A DNA stretch of 64,000 nt from Mycolicibacterium austroafricanum (GTDB lineage Bacteria; Actinomycetota; Actinomycetes; Mycobacteriales; Mycobacteriaceae), in assembly GCF_000612725.1 (NCBI RefSeq), contig NZ_HG964463.1:1-64000 (forward strand), given 5' to 3'. Positions 1-9,091 of this stretch are shown in pieces. The position numbers were made by a program, and so were the translations under genes. The notes below the pieces were generated by a model that saw only the letters and a list, made by a program, of their open reading frames with translations, searched no databases and had not been told where the DNA came from. Positions within the stretch are counted from its first letter, which is position 1. Every line of letters begins with the position of its first letter.

Positions 1-119
1 CCCGCCACGGCGACCCGCTCGGCGCCACCTCGACTCGCCCCAACACCGTCACAGCGCGATCCTCCGTCCGCGCCCCCGTTCGGTTCGAGAGGCTCGCCGA
101 AGTTCAGTCAACTAGCCGC

Positions 120-800
120 ATGATGATTCGCAAGACCGGCGACACCGTCGAGGCCATCAACAAGTTGGGCCTGGTGGTAGGGGTGTCCGCAGCGGTGGCC
201 CGTGCAGCTGGGTCCATCGACGGTGACTTCATCCTTGACGGGGAGATCATCGGCGATGTGCTGTACGCCTTCGACATGTTCGAGTACGCAGGCAATGACC
301 TGCGCGACAAGCCCTACCGCGAGCGCTACCGCATCCTGCTCGATCTGATCGCCCTGAACCGCGATGACGCGATCGCGCCGACCCACAACTGGACCTCCCA
401 GAGTGACAAGCGCCGGAAGCTGGCCGAGCTGCGGGACGCCAAGGCCGAGGGCGTGGTGTTCAAGCGCCTGGATGCACCGTATTCGCCGGGGCGGCCCAAC
501 AGCGGCGGCCCGCAGCTCAAGTTCAAGTTCGTCGAGACGCTGAGCGCCCTGGTGACCGCGGTCAACACCCAGCGCAGCGTGGGCCTGAGCCTGCACGGCA
601 ACGACGGCCTGACCTTCGTCGGCAACGTCACCATCCCCGCCAACCACAACGTGCCGCCGGTCGGCGCCGTCGTCGAGGTCCGCTACCTCTACGCCGCCCC
701 GGCGCTGTACCAGCCCGTCTACCTCGGTGTACGCGACGACATCCTGCCCGCGGAGTGCGTGATGGCGCAGGTGAAATTCAAGAGCGGTATCGACCGGTGA
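120..800 (+). CDS. ATP-dependent DNA ligase-like protein, 5' end abnormal or truncated
   Basis: The protein matches the latter part of the nucleotidyltransferase domain and the OB fold of ATP-dependent DNA ligases. It has LDGEII (motif III), EGVVFKR (motif IV), KFKF (motif V region) and an OB-type C terminus. The start RMMIRKTGD corresponds to residues that normally follow directly after the catalytic KxDG motif. The frame is open to the left edge of the window, but the preceding codons read roughly AEVQSTS and contain no KxDG, so the AMP-accepting lysine appears to be missing. Either this is a decayed or rearranged ligase or the domain has lost adenylation activity. It shares 4 bp (GTGA) with the next gene, suggesting co-transcription. 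The ATG at 120 is a convenience start. Confidence 0.6.
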   Translation: MMIRKTGDTVEAINKLGLVVGVSAAVARAAGSIDGDFILDGEIIGDVLYAFDMFEYAGNDLRDKPYRERYRILLDLIALNRDDAIAPTHNWTSQSDKRRKLAELRDAKAEGVVFKRLDAPYSPGRPNSGGPQLKFKFVETLSALVTAVNTQRSVGLSLHGNDGLTFVGNVTIPANHNVPPVGAVVEVRYLYAAPALYQPVYLGVRDDILPAECVMAQVKFKSGIDR

Positions 801-1132
801 CCCCGGCGAGGATGCTGCCGAAGGACGCAGCCGCGGCCCTCGCCGGATTCGGCACTCAGCTGCCTGGATGGGATGCTTCGGCCGTGTCTGAACTTGTACA
901 GCTTTGGCGTGGCGCCAACTCGAAGAATTTTAGGGCCGACCACCTCGAACACTTCCCCGAGGGGACGTCGACGGCCGACATCGCCTCGTGGATTCACACC
1001 AAAGAACCGGACCTGGCACTTGACAGAGAGAACCGAACGTTCTCTGACCTCATCGTGTTCGTCGAGATTGCACGTCGCAATCCAGGCTCCGCGACGCAGA
1101 TCGGCCGGCTGGTCCTCACGATCACGAGCTGA
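797..1132 (+). CDS. Hypothetical protein, 111 aa
   Basis: A small soluble protein beginning at a GTG that overlaps the stop of the ligase-like gene by 4 bp, a coupling that argues both are translated from one message. It contains a conserved-looking block around LPGWDASAVSELVQLW and an acidic middle, with no cysteine motif, signal peptide or membrane segment. I do not recognise a family. Its stop lies 88 bp from the convergent end of the FtsK-like gene. No function can be assigned beyond possible partnership with the ligase-like protein. Confidence 0.55.
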   Translation: MTPARMLPKDAAAALAGFGTQLPGWDASAVSELVQLWRGANSKNFRADHLEHFPEGTSTADIASWIHTKEPDLALDRENRTFSDLIVFVEIARRNPGSATQIGRLVLTITS

Positions 1133-1220
1133 GAGCTGCACCGGGCGTCCGCACACCGGCGGCCCTTTTCAACGTGGTGGCCATCCAGGCGCTGCTCTGG
1201 CAGTCAGCCGCAGCCCGAGA

Positions 1221-2978
1221 TCACCAGTCCGAGATCACCGTTGAGGACCCACCCATTGGCTCTACCCCGCGGTAGGTCTCGGACAACGGGTCGTTGGCCG
1301 CGTTCGCCGGGATGTAGTTCAGCGTGGCGGCGTCCTCGAGGTTGATCGGCGTGAGCCGGTGAATGTCGGCAACCGCCATCTTGGCCAGGTCGACCCAGCC
1401 GTCATCGCGGTACTCCTCGTAGGGGTCTTTCTCCGCGGGGTCCACCGGCATCGGGTACTCCAGCGAGGCCCACAGCCGCGGGTAGAGCCGCGGAATCCGG
1501 TCGGACACTTCCCGTTTGAACTGCTCCCAGTTCGGGCGGACGCCCGGAGGGAGGTTGTCTGAGATCGTTTCAGCTGGCGAGTACGACCAGTACGACTGGT
1601 AGATCTGAGCGGAAACCCTGCCGGAGTCGTCGGCCACAGTCACCAGTGCCCGGCCCGGGGTCTTGGGAGAGATGGTCCCACCCAAGCGCGCCACCTCACC
1701 TTGAATCTGCTCAGGAAATGCTTTGCGCACCACCATCGGCCCCGGCTTACCGAGCGACTGCACCACCTTGAACATGTCGAGCCAGTCGCTCGGCACGGTG
1801 TCGGCTTTCATGTCCTGGGTAGCAAGAATGGCGTTGACCCGGAACTCCCGGCCCACTTTGAGCAGATCCACCATGTCACGTTCGATGAGCTGAATTTCCC
1901 TGGGCTTGAACAGCGCTTTCATATTGGCGCGCACCGACGCGAACTCGTCGAGTACCAGCAGGATCGGCGTCATCGTCTCCCGCCAGGACGTGTCGCCGCG
2001 CTTGCTCATCTCCGTTCCGCGGCGCTGCCGCTGCTTGAGAATCAGCCACACAAGGTGAATCACCAGGACGTGCTCGTGGAGGTTCGACGACACCGCAGAG
2101 ACGTTGGGGAACTTCATAAACGGGCTGTAGTCCGTGCCTTTCCCATCGACAGCGAACACCCGGTACCCGGCTGCGAAATACTGCATCAGCTCGGCTCTGA
2201 CCGCCACGGACTTGCCGCCGCCGGTTGCGCCGACCACTTCGCGGTGTGGAACGTCTTTGGGTTTGATCCTGATCGGGCCGTTCTCCCCCATCCCGATGGC
2301 GATCGACAGTCGGGGGAAGTTTCGCGCAGCCTCTTCACGGGTCTGCACGACCGGCCACATCTCAGGCATCACCAACGACGGGACCGCAGCGCCCCTGGTT
2401 GCGACCAGAGTGTCGAGCTGGCTGTCGAAGTCGATACGCCAACCATCGCCGAACGGGGTGGCCAGCGCGTCGTTGATGCGGCTCTTGGTCGCCTCAGTCG
2501 CGAAAAAGCCCGGCTGCAGTGAGCGCAGCCCGTAGGCCGTCAACTCGCCGCGAGCAGGGTCGTCGCCCTCGAAAGCGAACTCGCCGACGACTGGCACCAA
2601 CGTCTCGCTGATCGAGTGGGCGATCCGCAGCAGCCGCATGACCGACGGATTCGACGTGTCCAGTCCGGGTCCGGTGAACGCCTCGCGTCCGTGGCCGGCG
2701 TCCATTGCCAGGCCGGCAAAGACGTCGACCGCGCCTCCTGCAGCGGCGCGCATACGCTCATGGGCTTTCCAATGCCGCCGAGCGCGGTACATCAGTCCCA
2801 GACCACCAACTGCGGCCACCCAGCTCACCGCGGTTCGCACAGGGGCGTCGGCGCCGAAGCCCAGGGTGGCCACCGGAGCGAGTAGTCCCGCCGCTGCCAG
2901 ACATCCCAGGCACAGCGCCTGGGACTGATGCGAGGCTCGAGCGAAACCGCTGGTGTCCCGGTCGGATTCGGGGGTCAT
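1221..2978 (-). CDS. FtsK/SpoIIIE-type ATPase, probable conjugative coupling protein (TcpA-like)
   Basis: A 585-aa protein with two hydrophobic segments near residues 21-40 and 47-65, followed by one FtsK/HerA-type motor domain. Walker A is GATGGGKS (250-257) and Walker B is LVLDEF (341-346). One ATPase domain distinguishes it from EccC, which normally has three. The size and layout fit type IV coupling proteins of Gram-positive conjugative elements, which present DNA to the VirB4-like machinery at the membrane. It starts inside the last codons of eccE (ATGA overlap), so it is the distal gene of the ESX operon. A GGACGTGACA site lies about 40 bp upstream of its start, inside eccE. A role as a reduced EccC-like motor is the main alternative. 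Confidence 0.8.
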   Translation of the reverse strand: MTPESDRDTSGFARASHQSQALCLGCLAAAGLLAPVATLGFGADAPVRTAVSWVAAVGGLGLMYRARRHWKAHERMRAAAGGAVDVFAGLAMDAGHGREAFTGPGLDTSNPSVMRLLRIAHSISETLVPVVGEFAFEGDDPARGELTAYGLRSLQPGFFATEATKSRINDALATPFGDGWRIDFDSQLDTLVATRGAAVPSLVMPEMWPVVQTREEAARNFPRLSIAIGMGENGPIRIKPKDVPHREVVGATGGGKSVAVRAELMQYFAAGYRVFAVDGKGTDYSPFMKFPNVSAVSSNLHEHVLVIHLVWLILKQRQRRGTEMSKRGDTSWRETMTPILLVLDEFASVRANMKALFKPREIQLIERDMVDLLKVGREFRVNAILATQDMKADTVPSDWLDMFKVVQSLGKPGPMVVRKAFPEQIQGEVARLGGTISPKTPGRALVTVADDSGRVSAQIYQSYWSYSPAETISDNLPPGVRPNWEQFKREVSDRIPRLYPRLWASLEYPMPVDPAEKDPYEEYRDDGWVDLAKMAVADIHRLTPINLEDAATLNYIPANAANDPLSETYRGVEPMGGSSTVISDW

Positions 2979-5206
2979 CGACGATTGCCATCGTCGCGGC
3001 GGTGGTGGCGTCCGGGCGGTGTCACGTCCTCGCTGGGAATCTCGACCTGCGGTAACGGCTGCGGCGGCGCAGCCGGCGGACGGTCAGGTCGCGACTTCTG
3101 CCGGCGCGGGGGCTGGGGCTGCGGCTCCGGAGGTGGTCCCAGGACCGCCCGCGGAGGCAAGTTGGCCTGCCGTCCCCTCTGCGGAACCTGTAGCGGCGCC
3201 ACCGGAGACGACGCGGGCCCGGACCGCCGCGGGCCTGGGCCAGGACGAGTCGGCGGCACGGGGTCCATCGGCGGCAGCTGCGGGTTCGCCGTCGGCGGCA
3301 CGGGGTCCATCGGCGGCAGCTGCGGGTTCGCCGTCGGCGGACGCAGCGGTGTCACCTGCGCGACAGCGGGTCGGCGCGGCACCGCTGCGGGCGCTGCGGT
3401 GGTGTCGGGAGTGGCCAAGCCTGGCGTCGCCACGGCTGGAGCGGGCGCCTGACGCACCTTCGGAGCCCCGGCGGCCCGCCCCGGCAGGGCGACCACTTCG
3501 CCCAGTCGCAGGTCGACACCCTCGATCGGGGCCGCCACGGTGCCATCGGCGTTGACGTCCTCACCGATCAACGTCCGCCGCTCGATCGGTGTCAGCTCCC
3601 ACAACACCCGCGAGGTCTGCGCGTCGGCAGTCACGATCACCTCGGAGCGACCAGCCGAGGTGTCCACGGTCAGGCTGTTGGTTGCACCGCGCCCGGCGGC
3701 GCCGGCGGTCACCAACAGCACTGCCTTGCCCGCGGCCAGACTGCGGTGGCGCTCCCACCACTCGGGGGTGCACACAACCACATCGGCCGGTGCGGTCTCC
3801 ACATCGCCGAACGACAACGTCGATGTAGCTCGGTGGGTCACCATCCGCTGCCACTGCGGATCGTCGATCATCACCGCGATGCGGTGCTCCTGTGTCGACA
3901 ACCGACCCACCATCTGCAGTGCGAACAGTGTCGGGCCGGCCAACCACAGCGGCTCGTCGGCCGGGGAGACCGCGACGAACACCCGTGTCTTGTCGGCACG
4001 GGTTCCGACGAACAAGCCAGCCCCGCCGGCCGGGATGCCGAAGCCCAGGAGCCGGTGATCGTCGATGAGAACCCCCGTCGAGCGCAGCGGCGTCTGCGTT
4101 GCGCACGGCAGCGCGCGACTCACGCCGGGAACCTGCTGGCCGCCGGCCACCCGCAATCCGTAGCTCTCCGCTTTGGACAGCGCATCACCGCCACGCACCA
4201 GGTAACTGACCAGTGGCTGAGCTTTGGCGAGACCGGAGCCCTGTGGGGTCAGTGTCAGCGTCGTGTACTGGCGGTGTGCCTGCAGATGGTTCCAACTGCC
4301 GGCCGACTCAGCGTTCCAGTGCCCGCGAGCGGGAACGAAGGTGCGCGTGTGAACCCCCGATGTGGGCCCGCAGTTGCGCCACTTCGGTTCCGCGAGGGGA
4401 CGTGACACCTGGGCCAGCACCGTGTCGTGGAAGTCGCGCACCTGCTGAGCGCTCATCAGCCGGCCGCCGAAACCCTGCTCAGCCAGCGAGTGACAGACAC
4501 GGGTGCTGGCGATGGTCAGCGTCTGGCACAGACCGTCGGGCAACGAGGCCCGCCGCGCCCGCGAGTACGCCGGGCCCAGGATGTCGGCGTCAAGGTCGAG
4601 TGACACGGCGATCACCGTGGTCCCGCCCAGCGGCACCGATACCGGACCGATAAGGGTGTCGAGCACCCCCGCGGCCGTATCGCGGTCGGCGAACTTGTAC
4701 CCCACGCAAATCACGTCGATGCGGGACAGACCGATGTCGAACTGGCGAAGCTGACGGCGCAGCACATCCGCCGAGATCATCGGCGCCTTGCTCACGCCGG
4801 TGGCGCTGACATCGGTGACCTGCCACGGACGCGGGGTGATCTCCACCAGCGCAGTGGCCGTGCGCCCGTCGAAGACGACTCCCACGCCGTCGCGGGAAAA
4901 CAGCGCCGCCTGATCGGGTAGCCGACGCTGCGACAGACGCATCGCCGTCCACTGACCCACGGTGCGACCACGCACCTTGCCGCCGATCGCCGCTACGATC
5001 GCTGCGGCAGCTGCCGCACCAATTCCCGGATGCATTCCCGCGGTGCCCAGGACGGCGGCCGTCGACGCCGCCGAGGCCATCAGCCCGGTACGTGGGGTCA
5101 ACGTCAGCAGCTCACGCGCCGGTTCGGCAGTGCGCGTCGTCCGCTGCGGCACGCTGGCCACAGCGCCGGATTCCTCGGCGCGCCCATGTCTACGTCGCAG
5201 TGCCAT
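2975..5206 (-). CDS. eccE: ESX type VII secretion protein EccE-like with proline-rich tail
   Basis: This 743-aa protein has two adjacent hydrophobic helices near residues 40-80 and then the long soluble domain typical of EccE, the peripheral subunit of the ESX membrane complex. It lies directly behind mycP, as in chromosomal ESX loci. The ATG at 5206 shares one base with the mycosin stop (TGATG); the longer frame upstream is not needed. It is longer than ordinary EccE because the last ~150 residues are rich in proline and glutamine and include a 14-residue unit repeated twice. The tail is unlike the ordered part and could be a disordered interaction arm. It overlaps the FtsK-like gene by 4 bp. 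Confidence 0.8.
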   Translation of the reverse strand: MALRRRHGRAEESGAVASVPQRTTRTAEPARELLTLTPRTGLMASAASTAAVLGTAGMHPGIGAAAAAAIVAAIGGKVRGRTVGQWTAMRLSQRRLPDQAALFSRDGVGVVFDGRTATALVEITPRPWQVTDVSATGVSKAPMISADVLRRQLRQFDIGLSRIDVICVGYKFADRDTAAGVLDTLIGPVSVPLGGTTVIAVSLDLDADILGPAYSRARRASLPDGLCQTLTIASTRVCHSLAEQGFGGRLMSAQQVRDFHDTVLAQVSRPLAEPKWRNCGPTSGVHTRTFVPARGHWNAESAGSWNHLQAHRQYTTLTLTPQGSGLAKAQPLVSYLVRGGDALSKAESYGLRVAGGQQVPGVSRALPCATQTPLRSTGVLIDDHRLLGFGIPAGGAGLFVGTRADKTRVFVAVSPADEPLWLAGPTLFALQMVGRLSTQEHRIAVMIDDPQWQRMVTHRATSTLSFGDVETAPADVVVCTPEWWERHRSLAAGKAVLLVTAGAAGRGATNSLTVDTSAGRSEVIVTADAQTSRVLWELTPIERRTLIGEDVNADGTVAAPIEGVDLRLGEVVALPGRAAGAPKVRQAPAPAVATPGLATPDTTAAPAAVPRRPAVAQVTPLRPPTANPQLPPMDPVPPTANPQLPPMDPVPPTRPGPGPRRSGPASSPVAPLQVPQRGRQANLPPRAVLGPPPEPQPQPPRRQKSRPDRPPAAPPQPLPQVEIPSEDVTPPGRHHRRDDGNRR
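3020..3029 (-). repeat. GGACGTGACA site 1
   Basis: In the eccE tail, about 40 bp upstream of the FtsK-like start; flanked by CGA upstream in motif sense. Confidence 0.7.
3249..3332. repeat. Perfect 42-bp tandem repeat, two copies
   Basis: Positions 3249-3290 are repeated exactly at 3291-3332, with 8 further bases of a third unit. On the minus strand it encodes a repeated PPTANPQLPPMDPV unit in the EccE tail. The identity at the DNA level suggests a recent duplication or slippage. Confidence 0.95.
4398..4407 (+). repeat. GGACGTGACA site 2
   Basis: Inside eccE, antisense to the gene. Confidence 0.7.
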
Positions 5207-6615
5207 CACCGGTTCTCCTCTCGGCGGTTTCCGCCACGTGCCAGGGCGACCACCACGACGACGAAGATGACCCCGCCGAGAACACACATCGCGGCCAGCG
5301 CGATGTCACGGCCCAGGTTGTCCGCCGGCGGCGGGGGCGCACCGGGAATCGCCGCGATGGGCGGAACACCATCGGCCACCATCGGGATCTGATCGTCGAT
5401 CGGGGCCGTCAGCGCAGCATTGGGATCGACAACGCCCGCTCCCATCAGCGAACTCATCGCCTGCGACGGGGAGTGGGCGGTGCGCTTGATGCGCTCGATG
5501 ACCTGGTGGGAGGTCAGCTCGGGATGGCGCTCACGGATCAGCGCGGCCAGACCTGCCACGTAGGCCGAGGCGAAGCTGGTCCCGGCTATCGGCTCGATTC
5601 CCTTCTCGGTCTGCTGTGCGTTGATCAGCGAACCGTCGATCTTGGCCGGATCGAGGCTGACCACGTTGATCGCCGGGGCTGCCACGCTCACCCACGGCCC
5701 CGACATGGACCGCACATACGGGTCACCGGTCAGGGTCGTGCCGCCAACGCTGAGCACGAACTGCTCAAACAGCGACGGCAGCGAGATCGACTCGACCTGG
5801 CCCCACCCGCGGGTATCGGCCGGATCAGCCGGTGAGGCGTCGGGGTTGGCGGCGCAGTCACCACCGACGTTGCCCGCCGCGGTGACGATCACGACGTCCT
5901 TGACCACCGCGGCGTAGTACAGCGCGCCGGCCAATGGGTGGAGATCCACCGGGTCATTGGGTTTGACACATGCGGTCACCGAGATGTTGATGACGTCGGC
6001 GTTGAGGTTGGCGGCGTGCACGATCGAACGGGCCAGCGTGGTCAGGTTGGATGCCGCCTGGGCTTCGCGTGCGTTTCCGGTGCGCGCGGCGTCGACTTGA
6101 TACGCCGCCGAAGTCTGGCGGATCGAGACGATGGTGGCATCGGGCGCCAGGCCCACGAACCCGTCATCCGGCGACGGCCGAGCCGCGATGAGCCCGGCGA
6201 TCAGCGTTCCGTGGTGGTCGCAGTCGAACAGTCCATCACGTCCCTCGATGTAGTCGCCGCCGCCGAGCAGCTGCGGCAACCGGTCGTTGCGGTTGACTCC
6301 CGAGTCGATCACCGCGACTGTCTGCCCTTTGCCGGTGGCGAAGCCGTGCAATTTCTTGACACCCCACACCGTGTTGAGCGGCACGGAGTCGAACTGGCTG
6401 CCTTCCAGCCGTCCCGATGTCGCGCACAGTGCGGTCTGCTTCATCGGAAACTCGGGGCCGGGCGGCGTATCGGCAGGGGCGATGTCGACAGCCGGGTCAT
6501 AGACGTAGGGCGCCAACGCCGAGGCCGGCGGGACGGGTGTCAGCAAGGCGACGATGGACGCAACCGCCGCTGCGTGCAGCACCCGCCGACCGATCCCGAA
6601 GATGCGGGCGCTCAT
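5206..6615 (-). CDS. mycP: Mycosin (subtilisin-like serine protease) of the ESX system
   Basis: A 469-aa preproprotein. An N-terminal signal peptide (about residues 1-34) is followed by a subtilase domain with D104 (IDSG), H135 (HHGT), oxyanion N249 (AAGN) and S347 (GTSFAS). A C-terminal transmembrane helix near 440-462 precedes a charged tail, so the protease would face the outside while membrane anchored. Mycosins are essential for stability of ESX complexes and can process substrates. The ATG at 6615 overlaps the eccD stop by 4 bp, which fixes the start despite a much longer open frame upstream. All triad residues are present, so the enzyme should be active. The position between eccD and eccE is the classic ESX order. 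Confidence 0.9.
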   Translation of the reverse strand: MSARIFGIGRRVLHAAAVASIVALLTPVPPASALAPYVYDPAVDIAPADTPPGPEFPMKQTALCATSGRLEGSQFDSVPLNTVWGVKKLHGFATGKGQTVAVIDSGVNRNDRLPQLLGGGDYIEGRDGLFDCDHHGTLIAGLIAARPSPDDGFVGLAPDATIVSIRQTSAAYQVDAARTGNAREAQAASNLTTLARSIVHAANLNADVINISVTACVKPNDPVDLHPLAGALYYAAVVKDVVIVTAAGNVGGDCAANPDASPADPADTRGWGQVESISLPSLFEQFVLSVGGTTLTGDPYVRSMSGPWVSVAAPAINVVSLDPAKIDGSLINAQQTEKGIEPIAGTSFASAYVAGLAALIRERHPELTSHQVIERIKRTAHSPSQAMSSLMGAGVVDPNAALTAPIDDQIPMVADGVPPIAAIPGAPPPPADNLGRDIALAAMCVLGGVIFVVVVVALARGGNRREENR

Positions 6616-8099
6616 CGGTTCCGCACCTTCGACCAGCCGTCCATGATGAGCACCAGCAGCGGGAACACCGTCACCACCGCCAGCGTGGCCAGAATCTCCA
6701 GTCGTCGCTTGCTCAGCGGCGAGTGCAGTGTCTGAGCGCGGATCGCCCAGATCGCCGAGAACAGCAGGCCTACCAACAACGGGATCGAGCCGGCCAGCAG
6801 CACGGCGGTGTCGGCCGGCGTGGCCGACAGCGAACGGCCGATCAGATATGCGGTCCAGGCCAACGGACCAGTGATCATCAACGGCAGCGCCGCTGCGCGC
6901 ACCACCAGGCCACGCCCCACCGCGACCACCACGACAGATGCGGTAGCCACCAGCGCGAACATGTGCCACTCGTAACTCGCGGTGAAGTAGCCGCCCGCCG
7001 CCGCGGCGGCGACCAGCGACAAACCGGCGGCGCTGACCATGCCGATCAGCGCGTTCAGCGTCTCGATGACTCGTGCCTCCTGATTGAGCATCGATTCGAT
7101 CGCCGAGGCCGAGGTGGACCGCCGCGAGACCGCAGCCACCGACATGTCGTTGCGGCGCAGCAGCGGCTCGCCGGTCGTCGGGAGGTAGTTCACCCGCACC
7201 CGACCCACCAGCCGCGACGTCTGGGTGCACCACAGGATCACCAGAAGGCTGGTGAACGCCAACTGCGCGGCCACAGCCTGCGGGGACACCGCCAACACCA
7301 TGTGCAGGAGGCCGACCAGGACCGCATAGAGCGCGACGGCGCCAACCCCGACATGCAGCCCGGCCGGACGGTTTCCGGTGATCGAGGACAGCAGCACCGC
7401 CAGCGTCCCGAGGGCAGCAGCGACTGTCGTGAGGTGCCAGATACCGAGATCCCGCGGAACCGCCAGCAGGGCCGACGAACCCGCTGCGATGTAGGCGGCG
7501 ACACACAACCCCGCGGAGACATCGCCGTAGGTGGTTCGGGTGTGGGTGAGCACCGCGGCGACCGAGGCGCACATCGCCACCAGTGCGGCCAGTGCGGCAC
7601 AGACGATCCAACGGGCGCTTTCCCCCGACGTGAGCACGTCACAGATCCCGATCACCGACACCGCGGCGACGGCCAGCGGGAGGGTGAACACCCCGAGTCG
7701 GCGTGTGTCACGCCCGTCGAGGACGGCGAACATTCGCTTGGACACCTCGGCGGTCCCGTCGGCGAGGTCGTCGCGCAGAACGGGGTATGACTCGGTACGT
7801 GTGCGGCGGGTCAGGTACAGGTCTGAGCCGGGGACGATCCCGGCCTGGTCCAGGGTTGCTTCCGGGTCGAGTCGGTCGCGGATCGGCCCGGCCTCCAGTG
7901 CCCACTCGACGCGCGTGTCTGTCAGGTAGTCGGCACTGGGTCCGGTCTTGACGATGTCACGCAACTTGTCGCGCAGCTGCGGCAGTAGTGCCACCACCGG
8001 AGTGTGGGCATGGAGTTTGCACTGAAAGGCGGTGTCGCGGGCGTGCACATTCACCGCGACGAACGTGGTGTCGCTGAGAACCGAGGTCGGCTGTGTCAT
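6612..8099 (-). CDS. eccD: ESX type VII secretion channel protein EccD
   Basis: A 495-aa integral membrane protein. Residues 1-100 form a soluble ubiquitin-like domain, seen here as alternating hydrophobic segments and a final DLYLTRR strand. About eleven hydrophobic helices fill residues 135-490. This is the EccD architecture; EccD lines the inner-membrane pore of ESX secretion machines. It is the first gene of a four-gene overlapping operon (eccD, mycP, eccE, FtsK-like). The 225-bp region upstream is shared with a divergent XRE regulator, an obvious candidate for control. Unlike chromosomal loci, no eccB, eccC, esx or espG precedes it here. Confidence 0.88.
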   Translation of the reverse strand: MTQPTSVLSDTTFVAVNVHARDTAFQCKLHAHTPVVALLPQLRDKLRDIVKTGPSADYLTDTRVEWALEAGPIRDRLDPEATLDQAGIVPGSDLYLTRRTRTESYPVLRDDLADGTAEVSKRMFAVLDGRDTRRLGVFTLPLAVAAVSVIGICDVLTSGESARWIVCAALAALVAMCASVAAVLTHTRTTYGDVSAGLCVAAYIAAGSSALLAVPRDLGIWHLTTVAAALGTLAVLLSSITGNRPAGLHVGVGAVALYAVLVGLLHMVLAVSPQAVAAQLAFTSLLVILWCTQTSRLVGRVRVNYLPTTGEPLLRRNDMSVAAVSRRSTSASAIESMLNQEARVIETLNALIGMVSAAGLSLVAAAAAGGYFTASYEWHMFALVATASVVVVAVGRGLVVRAAALPLMITGPLAWTAYLIGRSLSATPADTAVLLAGSIPLLVGLLFSAIWAIRAQTLHSPLSKRRLEILATLAVVTVFPLLVLIMDGWSKVRNR

Positions 8100-8324
8100 G
8101 TCTGGAGGATCTACCCGACGCCGAGTGCGGTGCCGGTTCGCGGCGCGTGCGCATTGATGGAGGCGCCAGGAGCAGCCGTCGCCGTCCGTCCTCGTTTCAG
8201 CTGCTCCTTAGCACGCGGAGCGGACATGCCATTAGGGGCTAAGGTGCTGCGTTCGTGTTTTCGATGCCGTAGGTTTCTTTATCGGTCGGGGAGGAAAAAC
8301 AGCCGCAGAAAGTGGACATAAACC
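8100..8324. promoter_or_regulatory. Divergent control region between eccD and XRE gene
   Basis: 225 bp without a gene, between two divergently transcribed genes. A 7-bp inverted repeat, CCTTAGC at 8206-8212 and GCTAAGG at 8238-8244, could be an operator. No convincing Shine-Dalgarno sequence precedes eccD. A role for the adjacent XRE protein here is inference. Confidence 0.4.
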
Positions 8325-9059
8325 ATGGTTAAATCAGCCAAAACGGCTTTAGACGGCTGGAAAAGACTGGGAACACTGATCCGCGCAACCCGCATCGAGC
8401 AAGGTTTCGCCAATGCCGATCGGTTCGCCGCGCAATGCGGTGTGGCGCTGCGGGTGGTCTCCGACCTCGAGACCGGCAAACGCACCAACTACAAGCTGGA
8501 GACGCTGGCCAAAGTTGAGTCTGTTCTCGGTTGGCCGTCCGGTACCGCGGTCCAGGTGGTTTCCAATGAGCGCTTCACCCCGCCCAAGAAGGCGGGGCCC
8601 TCGAATCTCCTTTTCAGACAGGTCCATCAGGACCGCAATCCATACCTGGTCGAGGTCGACGACGCTGAACGACTCATCACCATGCTCCTCGAAATTGCAG
8701 GTCGATCCGGCACTCCCGGCAAGCGGCCCCCTGGCGCGAAAACCATGGACCTGGCAGCCACAGCGCTACCCTTGTGCCTGCCTTACCTCACACGCATGGT
8801 CGAAGACAACTGCCTTCCCGGCAAAACACTCAATCCCGCAGTGCGGCCACACTACGAGGCGATTCTCACGCTGCTTGACACTTTCGCACCGACTGATGGC
8901 ACCGGCGACTACGTGCGGTGGCTGGCCGGCGACCTCCCCAACACCCCGAAACACATCGCCGACCTGTACAGCAAGCGCCACATCGCCGCACACCGCGGAC
9001 CGGTACCGCGGCGGGTAGGGCGTAGGCAACGGTCCGCCGATTCAGACATCGGCGACTGA
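8325..9059 (+). CDS. XRE-family transcriptional regulator
   Basis: A 244-aa protein with an N-terminal XRE helix-turn-helix (about residues 14-70, containing LIRATRIEQGF and FAAQCGVALRVVSDLETGKR). The longer C-terminal domain is unfamiliar, and the tail is basic and arginine-rich (PRRVGRRQR). It is divergent from the eccD operon and is a natural candidate for its repressor or immunity regulator. An AGGA-rich stretch lies some 30 bp upstream of the ATG at 8325, which is far for a ribosome site, so the exact start is uncertain. Confidence 0.7.
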   Translation: MVKSAKTALDGWKRLGTLIRATRIEQGFANADRFAAQCGVALRVVSDLETGKRTNYKLETLAKVESVLGWPSGTAVQVVSNERFTPPKKAGPSNLLFRQVHQDRNPYLVEVDDAERLITMLLEIAGRSGTPGKRPPGAKTMDLAATALPLCLPYLTRMVEDNCLPGKTLNPAVRPHYEAILTLLDTFAPTDGTGDYVRWLAGDLPNTPKHIADLYSKRHIAAHRGPVPRRVGRRQRSADSDIGD

Positions 9060-9091
9060 GGCCGCGACGGTCAGCCGGGGCCTGACCAAAA

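Noticed and set aside
1..120. Left attachment site of the element inside the window
   Set aside because: No copy of the tRNA-Pro 3' half or its terminator was seen at the left; the boundary must be further left.
1701..2522. Long open frame antisense to the FtsK-like gene
   Set aside because: The opposite strand has clear Walker motifs and operon overlaps; the antisense translation is histidine/arginine-rich with no domain, as usual for high-GC shadows.
6417..7790. 457-codon frame antisense to eccD/mycP
   Set aside because: Arg/Gln/His-rich composition without motifs; eccD and mycP are certain on the other strand.
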